Numbered from the stretch's first letter, positions 45,426-54,517 are shown. The stretch is DNA of 64,000 nucleotides from Streptomyces flavofungini (GCF_014650815.1 NZ_BMVR01000015.1:1-64000), one strand, 5' to 3'. The notes: generated from the letters alone by a model not told the origin. Numbers and translations are program-made.

Positions 45426-45556
45426 GGTGGACATCCTTTGTTTCGGCGGAGGTTGGGGGAGACGCTGTGGTGCGTCCTGGCATCGGGATGGCGTCCGCGG
45501 CGCTCCCGGCGACTTCGGCGCGCGGGCCGCGCCGGCGGGGCGCTCGCGGGTGCGCG

Positions 45557-46333
45557 TCAGTGATGCAGGATCTTCGACAGGAAGTCCTTGGCCCGGTCGC
45601 TGCGCGGGTTGCTGAAGAACTGGTCCGGTACGGCCTCTTCGACGATCCGGCCGTCCGCCATGAAGACGACGCGGTTGGCCGCCGACCGGGCGAAGCCCAT
45701 CTCGTGCGTGACGACGACCATCGTCATGCCGTCCCGGGCGAGCTGCTGCATGACCTCGAGGACCTCGTTGATCATCTCGGGGTCGAGGGCCGAGGTGGGC
45801 TCGTCGAAGAGCATCACCTTGGGGCCCATCGCCAACGCGCGGGCGATCGCGACGCGTTGCTGCTGGCCGCCGGAGAGCTGCGCCGGGTACTTGTCGGCCT
45901 GGGAGCCGACACCCACCCGGTCGAGCAGGGTGCGCGCCTTCGCCTCCGCCTCCGCCTTGGCCGTCCTGCGCACCTTGGTCTGGCCCAGCATCACGTTCTC
46001 GAGCACGGTCTTGTGCGCGAAGAGATTGAAGGACTGGAAGACCATGCCCACGTCCGCCCGGAGCTTGGCGAGCTCCTTGCCCTCCTGGGGCAGCGGCTTG
46101 CCGTCGATCGTGATCGTTCCCGAATCGACGGTCTCCAGGCGGTTGATGGTGCGGCACAGCGTCGACTTGCCCGACCCGGAGGGACCGATCACGACGACGA
46201 CCTCGCCACGGGCGATGGTCATGTCGATGTCCTGGAGGACGTGCAGGGCGCCGAAGTGCTTGTTGACACCCTTCAGCACGACAAGGTCGTCCGCCGCGGG
46301 CTTGGCGTCCTTGGTCACCGATACTTCGGTCAC
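45557..46333 (-). CDS. gluA: glutamate ABC transporter ATP-binding protein GluA
   Basis: This 258-residue ABC ATPase of the polar amino acid class has Walker A GPSGSGKST, Q-loop FQSFNLFAHKT, signature LSGGQQQRVAIARALA, Walker B VMLFDEPTSALDPE, and the switch His in VVTHEMGFA. It powers GluBCD. GTG 46333 has GGAG nine bases upstream and starts VTEVSVTK; ATG 46348 is immediately against a GAGGAGG box, too close to use it. It is the first gene of the operon and diverges from a two-component system. Confidence 0.94.
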   Translation of the reverse strand: MTEVSVTKDAKPAADDLVVLKGVNKHFGALHVLQDIDMTIARGEVVVVIGPSGSGKSTLCRTINRLETVDSGTITIDGKPLPQEGKELAKLRADVGMVFQSFNLFAHKTVLENVMLGQTKVRRTAKAEAEAKARTLLDRVGVGSQADKYPAQLSGGQQQRVAIARALAMGPKVMLFDEPTSALDPEMINEVLEVMQQLARDGMTMVVVTHEMGFARSAANRVVFMADGRIVEEAVPDQFFSNPRSDRAKDFLSKILHH

Positions 46334-46693
46334 GGCTTGTTGCTCCATCCTCCTCGGGTTGGGAGGACAGTAGTAACCCGGTGCGACCAGCGTCATTACA
46401 TCTGAGGGGAAATTGAGCATAACGATCCGGCCGCAACCGGACACTCCGTGTGAAGAGGGCGCCCCGGCTGCGTACCGGGTGCATAACGGAACGTGTCCGT
46501 GACCCTAAGGGCCTTGACGCGGTCCTTATCCATCGGCGTGGATGCCTTGGGTGCTTTCGCGCACCCGGATACCGCTGGAAAACGCGCGCACGCGCGTGTG
46601 CACGGCGGCCGCGAACACACATGCGGAACCGCGTGAGCGGGAACGAAACGACCGATGAACGAATGGGGGGCCGATGGGCTGGGGGGAGACCGC
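46334..46693. other. gluA/two-component divergent promoter region
   Basis: About 360 bp without a gene. Promoters for gluA (minus) and the regulator (plus) must lie here. I see AT-richer stretches at 46370-46425 and 46510-46550 but no pair of boxes good enough to call. Confidence 0.5.
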
Positions 46694-47383
46694 ATGAGAC
46701 TGCTGCTCGTCGAGGACGACGACCACGTGGCCGCCGCCCTGTCGGCGGTCCTGGCCCGGCACGGCTTCGCCGTCACCCACGCCCGCAGCGGCGAGGAGGC
46801 CCTGCAGGCCCTGCTGCCCGGCGAAGCGGCACCCTTCGGAGTCGTGCTCCTCGATCTCGGCCTGCCCGACCAGGACGGCTACGAGGTCTGCGGCAAGATC
46901 CGCAAGCGCACCTCCATCCCCGTCATCATGGTCACCGCCCGCGCCGACGTACGCTCCCGCATCCACGGCCTCAACCTCGGAGCCGACGACTACGTAGTGA
47001 AGCCGTACGACACTGGGGAACTCATCGCCCGCATCCACGCCGTCATCCGCCGCCCCTCGGCGGGCGCCGCCAAGAAGTCCGCCGACACCGAACTGCGGCT
47101 CGGCAGCGTCCGCATCGAACTGCCCACCCGGCAGGTCAGCGTGGACGGCGACGTGGTCCAGCTGACCCGCAAGGAGTTCGACCTGCTCGCGCTGCTCGCA
47201 CAGCGCCCCGGAGTCGTCTTCCGGCGGGAGCAGATCATCAGTGAGGTGTGGCGCACGAGCTGGGAGGGCACGGGGCGCACGCTGGAGGTCCATGTGGCGT
47301 CCCTGCGCGCCAAGCTGCACATGCCCGCCCTGATCGAGACCGTGCGCGGAGTCGGCTACCGGCTCGTCGCCCCGGCGACGTAG
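46694..47383 (+). CDS. OmpR-family two-component response regulator
   Basis: This 229-residue response regulator has a receiver domain at residues 1-115 (VEDDDHVA, phosphoacceptor in VLLDLGLPDQDGYEV at about D54, KPYD lysine). Its C-terminal OmpR/PhoB winged helix is at about 130-225 (QLTRKEFDLLALLAQRPGVVFRREQI, GRTLEVHVASLRAKL). The ATG at 46694 follows GGGGGGAG. The kinase gene follows after nine bases. The pair is next to the glutamate importer and a TAXI binding protein, hinting at nutrient control. Confidence 0.92.
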   Translation: MRLLLVEDDDHVAAALSAVLARHGFAVTHARSGEEALQALLPGEAAPFGVVLLDLGLPDQDGYEVCGKIRKRTSIPVIMVTARADVRSRIHGLNLGADDYVVKPYDTGELIARIHAVIRRPSAGAAKKSADTELRLGSVRIELPTRQVSVDGDVVQLTRKEFDLLALLAQRPGVVFRREQIISEVWRTSWEGTGRTLEVHVASLRAKLHMPALIETVRGVGYRLVAPAT

Positions 47384-47392
47384 CGGGCACAG

Positions 47393-48823
47393 GTGCGCGC
47401 CCGCCTCCTGCCGCTCCTCATCGTCCTCATGGCCGGCGTGCTGCTGGCCCTGGGCTTCCCGCTCGCGGTCAGCGTGGCGTCGGCGCAGCAGCAGAAGGTG
47501 GTCGTCGACCGCATCGACGACACGGCGCGCTTCGCGGCGCTCGCGCAGTTCGTCACCCAGCGCCCCTCGGGCTCCCGGGTGCGCGACAAGGACGAGCGCC
47601 GCGAGACCCTGCAGAAGGAACTCGACTACTACCACGAGGTCTACGGCATCAAGGCGGGCGTGTTCTTCCGCGACCGCTTCCCCATGGCGCACGCCCCCGG
47701 CGACTGGTACCTGCCCACCGGCGGCGGAGGCGTGAGCGACGCCTTCGACGAGGCCCTGCGCTCCCGCGGCAGCCACAACCCGCCCCAGGTGTGGCCCTGG
47801 AACGAGGGCGGGCGGATCGTCGTCGCCTCACCGGTGATCCGTGACGGCGACGTCGTGGCCGTCGTCGTCACCGACTCGCCCACCGGACGCATGCGCGCGA
47901 AGACCCTGCACGGCTGGCTGCTCATCGGCGCGGGCGAGTCGGCCGCGATGCTCCTCGCGGTCGGCGCCGCGCTGCGCCTCACCGGCTGGGTCCTGCGCCC
48001 GGTGCGGGTCCTGGACGCCACCACCCACGACATCGCCACCGGGCGCCTCGCCTCGCGGGTCGCAGCCGCCGGCGGTCCGCCGGAACTTCGACGCCTGGCC
48101 CGGTCGTTCAACGAGATGGCGGACAACGTCGAAGACGTCCTCGAGCAGCAGCGCGCCTTCGTCGCCGACGCCTCGCACCAACTGCGCAACCCGCTGTCCG
48201 CCCTGCTGCTCCGCATCGAGCTCCTGGCCCTCGAACTGCCCGAGGGCAACGAGGAGATCGCCTCGGTGCGCACCGAAGGCAAGCGCCTCGCGCAGGTCCT
48301 CGACGACCTGCTCGACCTGGCGCTCGCGGAACACGCGGCAGCGGATCTCCAGCTCACCGACATCGGCGAGCTGGCGGCCGAGCGCGTCGCCGCCTGGCGG
48401 CCGCTCGCCGAGGAGCGGGGCGTGCGGCTGGCCGGGGAGTGCCCGGCGACGACCGGCTGGGCGGACCCGGTCGCCCTGTCCAGCGCCCTGGACGCGGTGA
48501 TCGACAACGCCCTCAAGTTCACGCCGGAGGGAGCCGAGGTGCGGGTGCGGGTCACCGCAGCCGACTCCAGGACCACTGTCGTCATCACCGACGGCGGCCC
48601 CGGCCTGACCGACGACGAACTGGCCCGCGTCGGCGACCGCTTCTGGCGCAGCAACCGCCACCAGAACGTCAAGGGCTCGGGCCTCGGCCTGTCGATCTCC
48701 CGGGCACTGCTCGCGTCGGGCGGCGGCACGATGGCCTACGAACGGCACGAACCCCAGGGCCTGAAGGTGACGGTCGGCATTCCGCGGCAGGCACCGGAGG
48801 GGCAGGGGGCGGCCCGGAAATAG
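47393..48823 (+). CDS. two-component sensor histidine kinase
   Basis: This 476-residue membrane kinase has a signal-anchor helix at residues about 5-31 and an extracytoplasmic sensor domain at about 32-178. A second helix at about 179-200 (WLLIGAGESAAMLLAVGAALRL) and a HAMP domain follow. The HisKA domain has the phospho-His in FVADASHQLRNPLSALL, and the HATPase has DNALKFTP, DGGPGL and GSGLGLSIS. It starts with GTG nine bases after the response regulator. The sensed signal is unknown; the downstream TAXI protein is a candidate ligand-binding partner. Confidence 0.92.
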   Translation: MRARLLPLLIVLMAGVLLALGFPLAVSVASAQQQKVVVDRIDDTARFAALAQFVTQRPSGSRVRDKDERRETLQKELDYYHEVYGIKAGVFFRDRFPMAHAPGDWYLPTGGGGVSDAFDEALRSRGSHNPPQVWPWNEGGRIVVASPVIRDGDVVAVVVTDSPTGRMRAKTLHGWLLIGAGESAAMLLAVGAALRLTGWVLRPVRVLDATTHDIATGRLASRVAAAGGPPELRRLARSFNEMADNVEDVLEQQRAFVADASHQLRNPLSALLLRIELLALELPEGNEEIASVRTEGKRLAQVLDDLLDLALAEHAAADLQLTDIGELAAERVAAWRPLAEERGVRLAGECPATTGWADPVALSSALDAVIDNALKFTPEGAEVRVRVTAADSRTTVVITDGGPGLTDDELARVGDRFWRSNRHQNVKGSGLGLSISRALLASGGGTMAYERHEPQGLKVTVGIPRQAPEGQGAARK

Positions 48824-48914
48824 CGCGGGGCGGGGACAGGGGGAGCGACGGGGCTTCGGGGCGGGGTGGGGACGGCTTCCGGCTCGGCCTCGGGACTCGC
48901 CTTCCGGCTCGGCC

Positions 48915-49907
48915 TCAGGGCTTGACCGAGCGGTAGTAGCGCCGCGCGCCCTCGTGCAGCGTGAGGGGGTCGGTGTACAGGGCGGTGCGCAGGTCCACGA
49001 GTTGGGCCGCGTGCACGCGCGCGCCGATGTGGTCCCGGCTGTCGATCACGGTCCGGGTCAGCCCCTCCGTGAGCTCCGGGTCGGCCCGGTCGGTGGTCAC
49101 CAGGAGGTTCGCCACGGCGAGTGTCGGCACGGAGGCGCCCTGCTGAGTCTGCGGGTAGGCGTCGGCCGGCATGGTGGCGGCGCGGTAGTAGCGGGACGCG
49201 CCGCCCAGCTTGTGCAGCGCGTTGACCAGGTCGCCGAGCGGTACGAGGCGGATCGCGAGGCCCTCGGACAGCTCGCGCACGGAGGTGGTGGGCAGCCCGC
49301 CCGACCAGAAGAACGCGTCGATGTCGCCGTTCCGCAGCAGCTCGGGGGCGGTGTCTATGCCAGCGGGCAGCGCCTTGATGTCCTTGTCGAGGCGCAGCCC
49401 CGCGGCCTTGAGCACCCGGTCGGCGATCAGCCGTACGCCCGAGCGCGGCTGCCCTACGGCAACTCGCTTGCCGCGCAGGTCACCGGCCTCCGTGATGGCG
49501 GACGAGCGCCGCACGACGAGCTGCACGTAGTCGTCGTACAGCCGCGCGCAGCCCTGCAGCCGGTCCGCGCCCGGGCGGTCCTCCAGGCGGTACTTCTCTA
49601 CGGCGTCGGCCGCCGCGATGGTGAAGTCGGCCTTGCCCGTCGCGACCCGCTCGACGTTCTGCTGCGAGCCCTGGCTGTTGAGCAGATCGATGTCGAGGTC
49701 CGGCATGTCCTCGGCGGCGGCGTTGCGCAGCAGCTTCCCGTACGTCTCGTAGACGGCGCCCTTCACTCCCGTACTGAAGGTCATCCGGCCCTGCGGCGAA
49801 CTCTCGCCCACCGGGAGCAGCCACCACAGGAGCAGCCCGAACACCACGAGGGCGGCAGCCGAGGCCTGCAGGGCCCGGCGCCGGCTGAGGTGCAGGGCCG
49901 CGAACAT
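48915..49907 (-). CDS. TAXI family TRAP transporter solute-binding subunit
   Basis: This 330-residue protein is anchored by an N-terminal signal helix (residues about 13-32) after twin-Arg-like LSRRRAL. The TAXI fold is clear: MTFSTGVKGAVYETYGKLLRN near residue 42, LNSQGSQQNVERVATGKADFTIAAADAV, and FFWSGGLPTTSV. TAXI proteins bind substrates such as glutamate or 2-oxoglutarate for TRAP permeases. No TRAP membrane subunit is in the window. It converges with the two-component system, so it may work as a receptor or with a distant permease. Confidence 0.9.
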   Translation of the reverse strand: MFAALHLSRRRALQASAAALVVFGLLLWWLLPVGESSPQGRMTFSTGVKGAVYETYGKLLRNAAAEDMPDLDIDLLNSQGSQQNVERVATGKADFTIAAADAVEKYRLEDRPGADRLQGCARLYDDYVQLVVRRSSAITEAGDLRGKRVAVGQPRSGVRLIADRVLKAAGLRLDKDIKALPAGIDTAPELLRNGDIDAFFWSGGLPTTSVRELSEGLAIRLVPLGDLVNALHKLGGASRYYRAATMPADAYPQTQQGASVPTLAVANLLVTTDRADPELTEGLTRTVIDSRDHIGARVHAAQLVDLRTALYTDPLTLHEGARRYYRSVKP

Positions 49908-49986
49908 GAGCGCGATCCTGCCACCTCGCGCGGCGAACTGGCCAGGCTGGGCCGTGCCGGTACGAGGCCGGGGCGCGGGCGGGCTG

Positions 49987-51048
49987 TCAGTCGCCGCGCG
50001 CGTGGTCGGCCAGCACCTCGTGGATCACATGGCGCGCGTTGGCTGCGAGCACCGGGTTGGTGACGGCGTAGTACGGGAGCTGGATCAGGGCCATGGACAG
50101 CGCGCGGCCGCGCCCGCGCGCCCACATCGCGTCGTCCGCGCCGGTCGCGACGCGGAACGCGTCGCGTGCGTCGGCGGGCAGGAGGTTCCACGCGACGATC
50201 AGGTCGCAGGCGGGGTCGCCCACGCCCGCGGTCCCGAAGTCGATCACCGCGTGCAGGCGGCCGTCGCGGACCAGCAGGTTGCCGGGCATGAGGTCGGAGT
50301 GGACCCAGACGGGCGGGGCGTGCCAGTCGGGGGTGCGGAGGGTCGCCTCCCAGGCGGCGGTGGCGGCATCTAGGTCGATGCGGGTGTCGACGGGGGAGAG
50401 GGAGGGGGCGGGGGAGGCGTCGAGGTCGAGCGGGGCGTCGGTGCCGTTCGGTTTCGTCTGCGTTGCTTGGCCTGCTTGGCCCGTCTGTCCCGTCTGTCCT
50501 GCGTGCCCCGTCCGTCCCATCCGCCGCAGCTTTTCGATCGCCGCACGCGTCTCGGCGTCCTCCGTTGCCACCGGGGCGCCGCGATAGGCGGGCGGCCCGT
50601 CCGTGGCGTCGGCGCGGCGCAGTGCCGTGATGAACGCGGCGAGGTCCGCGGCGAGCGCGACGGGATCGGTGAGCGCCCCGGCGGCCGGGTTCTCGCCGTC
50701 GAGCCAGCTGTGGACGGACCAGGTCCAGGGATAGCCCTCACCGGGCTCGCCGCGCCCCAGCACGGCGGGGATGGTCGCCGGGAGCTGCGGCGCGAGCCAG
50801 GGCAGCCAGTGGCTCTCCTTGGCCACGTCCTCGGCGCCCCCGGCGATCCGGGGCAGGCGCACGGCCATGGCGTCGCCGAGCCGGAACACGGCGTTGACGG
50901 TCCCGGCCGAGGGGAACTGCTCGACGGGCAGGTGCGCCCACTGCGGGAACTGGGCGGCGAGCAGCTTTCGGACCAGGGGTACGTCGATGTCCGGCTCCCC
51001 GGCGTGCAGCTTGCCGTTCTGGTGGGGCTCGTCGGTGGGCGTCGTCAT
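49987..51048 (-). CDS. aminoglycoside phosphotransferase (APH) family kinase
   Basis: This 353-residue kinase of the APH/choline kinase fold has FRLGDAMAVRLPR (ATP-binding Lys replaced by Arg), catalytic loop WVHSDLMPGNLLV (Asp and Asn present), and VIDFGTAGVGDPACD for metal binding. Residues about 178-210 are an inserted low-complexity stretch built of TGQTGQAGQ units, absent from typical members. The substrate is not predictable; many such genes are not resistance genes. The ATG at 51048 begins a polar N-terminus. Confidence 0.88.
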   Translation of the reverse strand: MTTPTDEPHQNGKLHAGEPDIDVPLVRKLLAAQFPQWAHLPVEQFPSAGTVNAVFRLGDAMAVRLPRIAGGAEDVAKESHWLPWLAPQLPATIPAVLGRGEPGEGYPWTWSVHSWLDGENPAAGALTDPVALAADLAAFITALRRADATDGPPAYRGAPVATEDAETRAAIEKLRRMGRTGHAGQTGQTGQAGQATQTKPNGTDAPLDLDASPAPSLSPVDTRIDLDAATAAWEATLRTPDWHAPPVWVHSDLMPGNLLVRDGRLHAVIDFGTAGVGDPACDLIVAWNLLPADARDAFRVATGADDAMWARGRGRALSMALIQLPYYAVTNPVLAANARHVIHEVLADHARGD

Positions 51049-51092
51049 GCGGGCATTCTTCGTCGTCGCACGGCCCCGGCGAAACCGAATTC

Positions 51093-51647
51093 TCAGCGGT
51101 CGACGGCGCGTTGGAGCAGGTCCTGGAGGGTGTCCTGCTCCTGCTGGGTGAGCGGCGCGAGCGGCGACTCGGCGGAGAGCAGGGCCATCAGGCGCTCGCG
51201 CAGGGCGCTGCCGTCGGGTGTGAGGACGAGCTGCTTCGCGCGGCGGTCGCTGGGGTGCGGGCGGCGCTCGACCAGGCCCTGCTCCTCCAGGCGGTCGGAG
51301 ACGAAGGTGGCGTTGGATGGCTCACAGCACATGCGTTCTGCCAGTTCACGCAGGGTCAGCGGGCCGGTGAGCTCGCGCAGTGCGACGGCCTGCGGGGCGG
51401 TGAGGCCCAGGGTGGTGGCGCGGTCGCGCACGTGGGCGTCGATGCGGCGGGCCAGGGTGCCCACGAGGCCGCAGACGCGGCGGTCGGCGGCGGCTTGGAG
51501 CTCGGATCGGGCGGGGGACCCGGGGCCCTTGGCTCGGGGAGCCGTCTCGCCCGGGGCCGCGGCGGCCTCGGCGCGGGGACCCGTCCCGTCGGCCGCGCCG
51601 CCCCGCGTGCCCGTCGTGGCCCGCGCTCCCGTCCGCGATGTCGTCAT
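51093..51647 (-). CDS. MarR family transcriptional regulator
   Basis: This 184-residue MarR-type regulator has an N-terminal Ala/Gly/Thr-rich stretch of about 45 residues and then the winged helix (LTLRELAERMCCEPSNATFVSDRLEEQGLVERRPHPSDRRAKQLVLT). The wing has the usual D-R residues. ATG 51647 (MTTSRTG) is preferred. It diverges from a metallo-beta-lactamase-fold gene across a gap holding repeated TTGCA boxes, and most likely represses that gene. Confidence 0.9.
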   Translation of the reverse strand: MTTSRTGARATTGTRGGAADGTGPRAEAAAAPGETAPRAKGPGSPARSELQAAADRRVCGLVGTLARRIDAHVRDRATTLGLTAPQAVALRELTGPLTLRELAERMCCEPSNATFVSDRLEEQGLVERRPHPSDRRAKQLVLTPDGSALRERLMALLSAESPLAPLTQQEQDTLQDLLQRAVDR

Positions 51648-51675
51648 GCGGCCCAGCTTACGCAATCGCATCGAA

Positions 51676-51705
51676 CTGCAATAGTTGCAACTCGAATGAT
51701 TGCAG
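51676..51705. promoter_or_regulatory. MarR operator candidate
   Basis: CTGCAAT (51676-51682) and ATTGCAG (51699-51705) are a perfect 7-bp inverted repeat with an 16-bp spacer containing a third TTGCAA (51685-51690). It lies between the divergent MarR and hydrolase genes, 29 bp from the MarR start. Confidence 0.7.
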
Positions 51706-51813
51706 CTCTAACGTTCTTGGTGCGGCCGGGAAGCCATCCGTTCCGCGTGGTTCCGCCTGCCCGCACCCACGTCACCCGTGCCACCAGCGCCCCCCGACCT
51801 CCCAGGGAGTCCC

Positions 51814-52755
51814 ATGACCAGCTCGCAGAACAGCTCGCAGATCAACGCGGAGACCAGCTCGACGAGCCCCTCGGAGATCAGCCCGGACGACCGGTACCGC
51901 CGTCCTGCCCACACTCGCACCATCCGCCTGGGCGACCTGCGGATCAGCTATCTGGCCGACGGCGCGGTGGGCCTGAAGCCGCACGGCTGGCTGCCCGCGA
52001 CGACCGCGGCGGACTGGGAGCCGTACGCCGACCACCTCGACGAACGAGGGCACCTGGTCGCGAGCGTCGGCGGACTGCTCGTCGAGAACGGCGACCGGGC
52101 CCTGCTGATAGACACCGGCTTCGGCCCCCAGGTCGCGCCGGACGATCCGGCCAACGAGCGCATCGGCGCCCTCCGGAGCGGCGGACTCCTCGACAGCCTC
52201 CGTCAGGTGGGCCGCAGCCCCGAGGACATCGAGGCGGTCGCCTTCACGCATCTGCACGGCGACCACCTCGGCTGGTCCTGGAACCCCGCGCCCGGCAGCG
52301 ACCGGCCGCCGTTCGCACACGCCGCCCACCTCGTCTCCGCGCCCGAGTGGGAGCAGCGGCATCTGGCTGCCGCGCACGGGGCGCCCGCCGAGAGGCTGGC
52401 CGTCTTCGCCGACCGGGTCCGCACGGTCACCGACGGCGAAGAGGTCTTCCCCGGCGTACGCGCCCTCATGACGCCCGGTCACACGGCGGGCCATCTGACC
52501 TTCGAGATCACCTCGAACGGCGAACGGCTCCTCGCGTTCGGCGACGCCCTGCACAGCCCGGTCCAGATCGCCCACCCCGAGTGGTCGGCGGCGGTCGACC
52601 TCGACCCGGTGCGGTCCGCCGAGCAGCGCCACCGCCTCGTCGACGAGCTGGGCAAGCCCGGCACGCTGGGCTTCGGCATCCACTTCGCGGACGTGGTGTT
52701 CGGCCGGGCCGTGCGGGACGCCCAGGGGCGGACGGCCTGGGCCCCGCTGTCGTGA
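51814..52755 (+). CDS. metallo-beta-lactamase-fold hydrolase
   Basis: This 313-residue MBL-fold protein has metal ligands H146, H148, D150 and H151 in THLHGDHLGW, a later His in TPGHTAGHL, and Asp in FGDALHSP. The layout resembles lactonase/AHL-lactonase-like and glyoxalase II-like hydrolases. The N-terminal 25 residues are Ser/Thr/Asn-rich. The ATG at 51814 follows AGGGAG. The divergent MarR gene probably regulates it. Confidence 0.9.
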   Translation: MTSSQNSSQINAETSSTSPSEISPDDRYRRPAHTRTIRLGDLRISYLADGAVGLKPHGWLPATTAADWEPYADHLDERGHLVASVGGLLVENGDRALLIDTGFGPQVAPDDPANERIGALRSGGLLDSLRQVGRSPEDIEAVAFTHLHGDHLGWSWNPAPGSDRPPFAHAAHLVSAPEWEQRHLAAAHGAPAERLAVFADRVRTVTDGEEVFPGVRALMTPGHTAGHLTFEITSNGERLLAFGDALHSPVQIAHPEWSAAVDLDPVRSAEQRHRLVDELGKPGTLGFGIHFADVVFGRAVRDAQGRTAWAPLS

Positions 52756-52771
52756 CCGGGCTGTGCGTGGC

Positions 52772-53623
52772 CTAGCGCTTGCGGGCCACACCGCCGAACA
52801 TGGCCACCTCGTCCGGCTCGTCGGGCCCCGTCGGCTCCGGACGCCACCGCGAGCAGGAGACCACGCCGGGCTCAAGGAGTTCGAGGCCGTCGAAGAACCT
52901 GGCGACCTGCTCCGGAGTGCGCTGCGTCAGCTTCGGAGTGCCGTGCTCGTTCCAGAAGGCCACCGCGGCGTCGACGTCCGGCATCGCCGGGCTGGTGATC
53001 GTGTGCGAGAGGACCAGGTGGCTCCCGGAGGGCAGCGCGTCCATGACGCGGCGTACGAGACCCAGGGCCTCGTCGTCGTCCTCGATGAAGATCACGACCC
53101 CCAGGAGCATCAACGCGACCGGACGGCTGAAGTCCAGCGTCTGGGAGGCGTGTTCCAGGACGGACTCGACGTCACGCATGTCGGCGTCCAGGTAGTCCGT
53201 CCGCCCTTCGGGCGAGCTCGTCAGCAGGGCGCGCGCGTGGGTGAGAACCAGCGGATCGTTGTCTACGTAGACGATGCGTGACTCCGGAGCGATCCGCTGG
53301 GCCACCTCGTGGGTGTTGTCCGCGGTCGGCAGTCCGGTGCCGATGTCGAGGAACTGGCGTACGCCGCAGTCGGCCACCAGGTGCCGTACCGCGCGGCCGA
53401 GAAACAGCCGGTCGGCGCGCGCGTAGTCACCGATTCCGGGGTGGAGTTCACGGATGCTGTCCCCCGCCTCTCGGTCGACCGCGTAGTTGTCCTTGCCGCC
53501 GAGCCAGTAGTTCCAGATCCGCGCGGTGTGCGGCTGCGCGGTGTTGATCCGGTTCCGTACGGCGTCGGCCGCGTCGGCCGAGTCCTGCGGGGACGGCTCC
53601 TGCGGGGAAGGGCTCGCGGTCAC
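52772..53623 (-). CDS. SAM-dependent methyltransferase (DUF574/Methyltransf_19 type)
   Basis: This 283-residue protein of a family expanded in Streptomyces starts with a Ser/Pro-rich segment. The family block ARIWNYWLGGKDNYAVDREAGD lies near residue 34-55, and the SAM-binding motif FLDIGTGLPTADNTHEVAQ near residue 91-109. The targets are unknown. GTG 53623 has AGGAGG seven bases upstream. Confidence 0.88.
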   Translation of the reverse strand: MTASPSPQEPSPQDSADAADAVRNRINTAQPHTARIWNYWLGGKDNYAVDREAGDSIRELHPGIGDYARADRLFLGRAVRHLVADCGVRQFLDIGTGLPTADNTHEVAQRIAPESRIVYVDNDPLVLTHARALLTSSPEGRTDYLDADMRDVESVLEHASQTLDFSRPVALMLLGVVIFIEDDDEALGLVRRVMDALPSGSHLVLSHTITSPAMPDVDAAVAFWNEHGTPKLTQRTPEQVARFFDGLELLEPGVVSCSRWRPEPTGPDEPDEVAMFGGVARKR

Positions 53624-53932
53624 GTGATCGCCTCCTGGCGTGACGTTTTACGTGTGACGTTGTGGCGGGGCGGGGGCCGTGGCTCGCGCGTCCGGCTGAT
53701 GTGCCAGGAGGCAATCTAGTCGCGGAATGTGAGCGTCCATCGCACACCTGCGGCACGGCACGCATGAACGCCCTTACGGAGGGGCGATTTTCGAGGGGGT
53801 GGGGGCTATGGGGGACGGCATTCACGCGCGGGGCGATCTTTACGCGCGGGGCGGCCTTCGAGCGCGGGTCGGCCCTTGGCACGCGGGTCGGCGTCGATGC
53901 GCGGGACGGTGTTCGACGGATCGCAACGGTGT
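53624..53932. other. repeat-bearing intergenic region upstream of the methyltransferase
   Basis: About 309 bp without a supportable gene. Near the methyltransferase start is a GTGACGTTTTACGTGTGACGTT direct-repeat pair (53640-53661). At 53820-53930 there are five imperfect 21-24 bp units built on ACGCGCGGGGCGG-CTT. The downstream gene on the left is the minus-strand AmaP-like gene. Confidence 0.6.
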
Positions 53933-54517
53933 TCAACGGATGCGGCGGGTCCTGTGCGTCTGGACGCTGATCCGCACCTCCGCCTCCAGAGCGCGCGGTG
54001 CCGCCGCCGCGCGCGCCTCCGAGACAGCCTGCTCGGCCAGGTCGCGCAGGACCGCGCGGGGTGAGCCGTCGGCCGCCAGGACCAGGGTGATGCGGGCCCG
54101 CAGCCGGTGCGGGCGGCCGATGAGGCGTACGTGGGCGCGGGCCACGCCGTCGACCGCCTGGACGCGCTCGGCCATCGCGGCGGCCAGCGCGGGGCCCGCG
54201 AGGGTGACGCCGCCCCGTCCGAGGGGGAGCACGCGCAGGCGCCCGGTGCGGACCTCCAGGACGGTCCAGCACACGAACAGCAGCAGAGCGACGGCCAAGG
54301 CCGCGATCACGACGGGCGGCCACCAGCCGTGATCGCGCCAGCGCCCGAGCGCGGCCTCGTCCAGCCACACGCGGTCGGTGCCGAGGCGCGGCCAGCCGGA
54401 CGGCAGCCGGTCCCGGACGGGGGCGGTGGTGGTGGCCAGGGCGGCCCCCGAACCGAGCAGGACCGCTGCGGCGCACAGCAGCGTCGCGCGGTTCACGCCG
54501 TTCCGGAGTGCGCTCAT
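53933..54517 (-). CDS. amaP: AmaP-like membrane anchor of Asp23 proteins
   Basis: This 194-residue protein has two membrane helices (residues about 11-30 and 67-87) with a loop of about 35 residues, then a cytosolic alpha/beta domain (VDGVARAHVRLIGRPHRLRARITLVLAAD). The topology and position at the end of an Asp23/Gls24 operon match AmaP, which anchors Asp23 to the membrane in staphylococci. The ATG overlaps the upstream gene's stop by four bases. Confidence 0.82.
   Translation of the reverse strand: MSALRNGVNRATLLCAAAVLLGSGAALATTTAPVRDRLPSGWPRLGTDRVWLDEAALGRWRDHGWWPPVVIAALAVALLLFVCWTVLEVRTGRLRVLPLGRGGVTLAGPALAAAMAERVQAVDGVARAHVRLIGRPHRLRARITLVLAADGSPRAVLRDLAEQAVSEARAAAAPRALEAEVRISVQTHRTRRIR

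Noticed and set aside
49987..51048. Aminoglycoside resistance gene
   Set aside because: Only the general APH fold is evident and the family includes many unrelated kinases; there is no resistance context.
51814..52755. Beta-lactam resistance enzyme
   Set aside because: The metal motif is that of the broad hydrolase superfamily; there is no signal peptide, and length and context do not fit a true metallo-beta-lactamase.
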